This document shows positions 42,850-45,000 of a stretch of 45,000 nt of DNA, in pieces (within the stretch, counting starts at the first letter, position 1; each line of letters opens with the position of its first letter). The position numbers were made by a program, and so were the translations under genes. This DNA is from Prorocentrum cordatum (Eukaryota > Sar > Dinophyceae > Prorocentrales > Prorocentraceae): assembly GCA_963575745.1 (NCBI GenBank), contig CAUYUJ010007291.1:69942-114941 (forward strand). The letters run 5' to 3'. The notes beneath the pieces were generated by a model. That model saw only the letters and a program-made list of their open reading frames with translations, had not been told where the DNA came from and searched no databases.

Positions 42850-43565
42850 CCCAGAATGGGGAGCAGCAGCAGGGGCACTCACCGTTCGGAAGAAAATAAG
42901 AACACAGAGTAAGACCCGCCGGAAACGGGGACGCTATCCGATCCTTTCGGGGATGGACAGACCCCCCTTTAGTAAACCGTGGTTTAGTGAAAACGACCTG
43001 AGGCCCAAACCTGGCGGGCGCGAGCCTGGAAGATAACGGCCACGGCGCCCTCTCGAGAGCCGAAAACGGACAATTCACTAATCGACGTTTCACTGTTGGG
43101 GGTTCTGTCCACCCCCGATCCTTCAGATAGAAAGAAACGCCTGACATATGTAGGAATGGGGGAGTCCATAAGTACGTAACTACAACGAACGACGAACATT
43201 GATCGAACGTCGATCGCCGTCCTGAGGTTGTCCCACATGTACGCGCAGAGCGTCCATTTGGAGATGCGCAGCCACCGCAGGAGATGAAGGTGGATCGCGC
43301 CATTGTCGGAGGAGTGGTAGCCCTTGGGCTGGTCAACTCGATCGTATGCGGCCCAACCATCTGCGAACTTGATGCCCCAGTCTGAGTTCCGTATGGCGTA
43401 GTTCCCTGCCCCACAGGTCTCTGGGTTCGTCTGAGTTCCACATGGCTCACTCCTCTGCCTCGACCCTACAACATGCAATCTCGTCTCACACTGTTGGTAC
43501 AACACTGCTGGCACAGAGTGCCCACTGCCAACTGCACTGATGCTCAACGCCTGATGTTCTAACAT
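42850..43565 (-). CDS. Minus-strand coding region interrupted by the 172-base element
   Basis: In one minus-strand frame, 43119-43450 is open and ends FYLKDR at the element. The other side continues KDRIASPFPAGLTLCSYFLP and NGECPCCCSPFW. Removing the element plus one TCCTT copy restores FYLKDRIASPFPAG. In a second frame the same DNA reads GAGNYAIRNSDWGIKFADGW and AAYDRVDQPKGYHSSDNGAI, which looks at least as protein-like, so exon structure and frame upstream of 43200 are unresolved. Confidence 0.4.
42947..43118 (-). mobile_element. 172-base TIR element, copy 2
   Basis: Ends TCGGGGATGGACAGA / TCGGGGGTGGACAGA (inverted). Duplication TCCTT at 42942-42946 and 43119-43123; the adjacent GA matches as well. 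Same length as copy 1 and about 95% identical. Stop-free on the minus strand in the frame joining FYLKDR to KDRIASPF. Confidence 0.9.
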
Positions 43566-43954
43566 GACTCACCTCTGTCATAATCGCACGGCAGCGGCAG
43601 CGGCGGCGACTGTCACCAAGCCTCGTGCAACAATGCAGGCACTGCAAGACGAAAAGGAAGAGAAAAAGAGGACACCATCACCTAAACAACATGGACAATG
43701 TGAGAAGCTCTGCGAAACCAGAACGGCTTGTTCACTATCCATACGAAGTGCAGCTTCAGGAAAGGGTCCGAAACCAATCATGACAACAAGAACCATCATG
43801 CGCATACTGCGCGTACTCAAGCTTTAGCTGACGACCGCACTCCTGGAGATTTGCAGTGTGGGACGAGAAATCGGACACTAAAGGCTCGGAGAAGATATCC
43901 AATACAAGCCACACGATGTTCCAACTATGGTAGAGTATGCATACATGGGTACTC

Positions 43955-44340
43955 CCTGTCCTCCTCCTCCTCCTCCTCCTCCTCCTCCTCCCTCTCCTTC
44001 TCCTCCTCCTCCTCCTCCTCCTCCTCCTCTTCCTCTTCCCTCTCCTCGTCCTCTCCCGCCTCCGCCTCCTCCTGCTCCTCCTCTCCTGCTTCCCCCGTCC
44101 CCCCTGTGATGTGTCTTCCCTTCTCCTTCGAGTCCAGAGTCCTCCTCCCTCCACCGCGTCATGAAAACTCCTCCTCCCTCTCCTCCTCCTCCTGCACCCG
44201 CTCCTGTCCACCGACATCGCCTCTGGCTTCCCACATCTGATCTCCGTCCTCCTCTTTCTCCATGTCCGATTACCTCTCCTCTTTCTCCTACTCTTTCTCG
44301 TCCTCCTCAACCTCATCGTCCTCTTCCGGGTCTCATCCCC
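43955..44340. repeat. (CCT)n-rich tract
   Basis: CTCCTC runs at 43959-44030 and 44172-44200, with CT-rich sequence between and after. Confidence 0.9.
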
Positions 44341-44569
44341 TTCTAACGCCGACCACGAACGGAGGGGAGAGTGAGAGGGACGGGGTCGTGTGGATAGGGC
44401 GGCAGTGTGCAAATGAGGATGGCGGACGGAATGAGGGGGAGTAGAAAGGAGGGAGGGATGGTGGACTATGAAGATGGATGAATGTGGTAGTGGTGGTGGT
44501 GAGGATGATTGCTGTCACGATATGATCAGGGTGATGACGCTAGGCATAATCGTGGAGGGAGGAGGATGA

Positions 44570-44866
44570 CAATACGGATACGAAATTATTGTTGTGGACG
44601 CTGAGGCCGAGGCGGAACATTATCATGTCGCAGATGATGACGATGATGATGAGAACAATGATGATGATGCTGCTGCTGATGATAATGATGATGATGAATC
44701 TGATGGCGATGTTGATGATGCTGATACTTTGCACGGAATTGATAACACAGACCAGAACGCTAAAATCGAGACTCGGCCGAATCAGCGACCGGCCGGGGAA
44801 TCCCAGCCCCCATCACATCTGAGTTGTGCTATCATCGCCTGGGCTGCAGGGCAAGGGGGTGCCTGA
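44570..44866 (+). CDS. Acidic reading frame, possible exon
   Basis: After a stop at 44567 the frame reads GYEIIVVDAEAEAEHYHVAD, then a (GAT)n-encoded Asp-rich stretch, then GDVDDADTLHGIDNTDQNAK and SCAIIAWAAGQGGA, ending in TGA. The non-repetitive flanks are protein-like, but there is no recognised domain and no clear ATG start. It could equally be a microsatellite with chance open flanks. Confidence 0.3.
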   Translation, partial: QYGYEIIVVDAEAEAEHYHVADDDDDDENNDDDAAADDNDDDESDGDVDDADTLHGIDNTDQNAKIETRPNQRPAGESQPPSHLSCAIIAWAAGQGGA

Positions 44867-45000
44867 TTCGTGCTATATGCGCGCCATTGTTCGGGACGTC
44901 CTCACAACCGCGCCACTGCCGGTCGAGGGATGGCCTTGCCGGTGATCGCATGTCACACGTCAGGAGGATGGCGACGGTGATCACGACGGGATGTGGTACC

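Overview
The window looks like nuclear DNA of a dinoflagellate. The evidence is mixed: relict spliced-leader sequence lies just upstream of two genes; introns have GA, GC or GT donors and AG|G at both junctions; recognisable proteins belong to families I know only from dinoflagellate genomes; several genes lie head to tail on one strand; and low-complexity DNA (CTC/GAG, GAC, CATA, G-rich minisatellites, CCAAGA-type repeats) fills much of the sequence. Genus cannot be fixed from sequence alone.

Layout. 1-3.1 kb is satellite and microsatellite DNA. 4.2-15.1 kb is a plus-strand gene cluster: (A) a KRPAA-motif protein with an in-frame TAA (4218-6407); (B) a frameshifted gene resembling a C5-methyltransferase fold, with a 200-base A tract (6901-7959); (C) a poorly resolved lysine/acid-rich coding region (8467-9475); (D) an intact intronless 397-residue coiled-coil protein (10613-11806); (E) an intact six-exon gene for a 567-residue protein (12575-15114) whose motif order recalls Tnp2/CACTA-type transposases. 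Splicing gene E as inferred gives exactly 1704 bases with all phases matching. Relict spliced leader lies about 55 bases before the start of D and 16 before the start of E.

16.1-25.1 kb holds two copies of a 2.1-kb segmental repeat. One copy carries a 114-base insertion flanked by an 8-base target duplication. Between the copies are a decayed non-LTR retrotransposon tail (20.5-20.8 kb) and an AT-rich island with no recognised gene. 26.1-26.6 kb has an array of GTGCCCGAAT facing an array of its reverse complement. 27-34 kb is mostly CCAAGA-type repeat with scattered minus-strand exon candidates.

35.4-43.6 kb holds minus-strand exon candidates, at least two and perhaps three sharing a related module around E-D-x-Y-L-K-F. 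Two of these loci are interrupted by 172-base elements with terminal inverted repeats and perfect 5-base target duplications; a third, older copy lies at 41.3 kb. Element plus duplication is 177 bases, exactly 59 codons, and both young copies are stop-free in the host frame. This family is the strongest candidate for something undescribed. The last kilobase is low complexity with one acidic reading frame. I found no rRNA, tRNA, CRISPR or bacterial-type regulatory signals.
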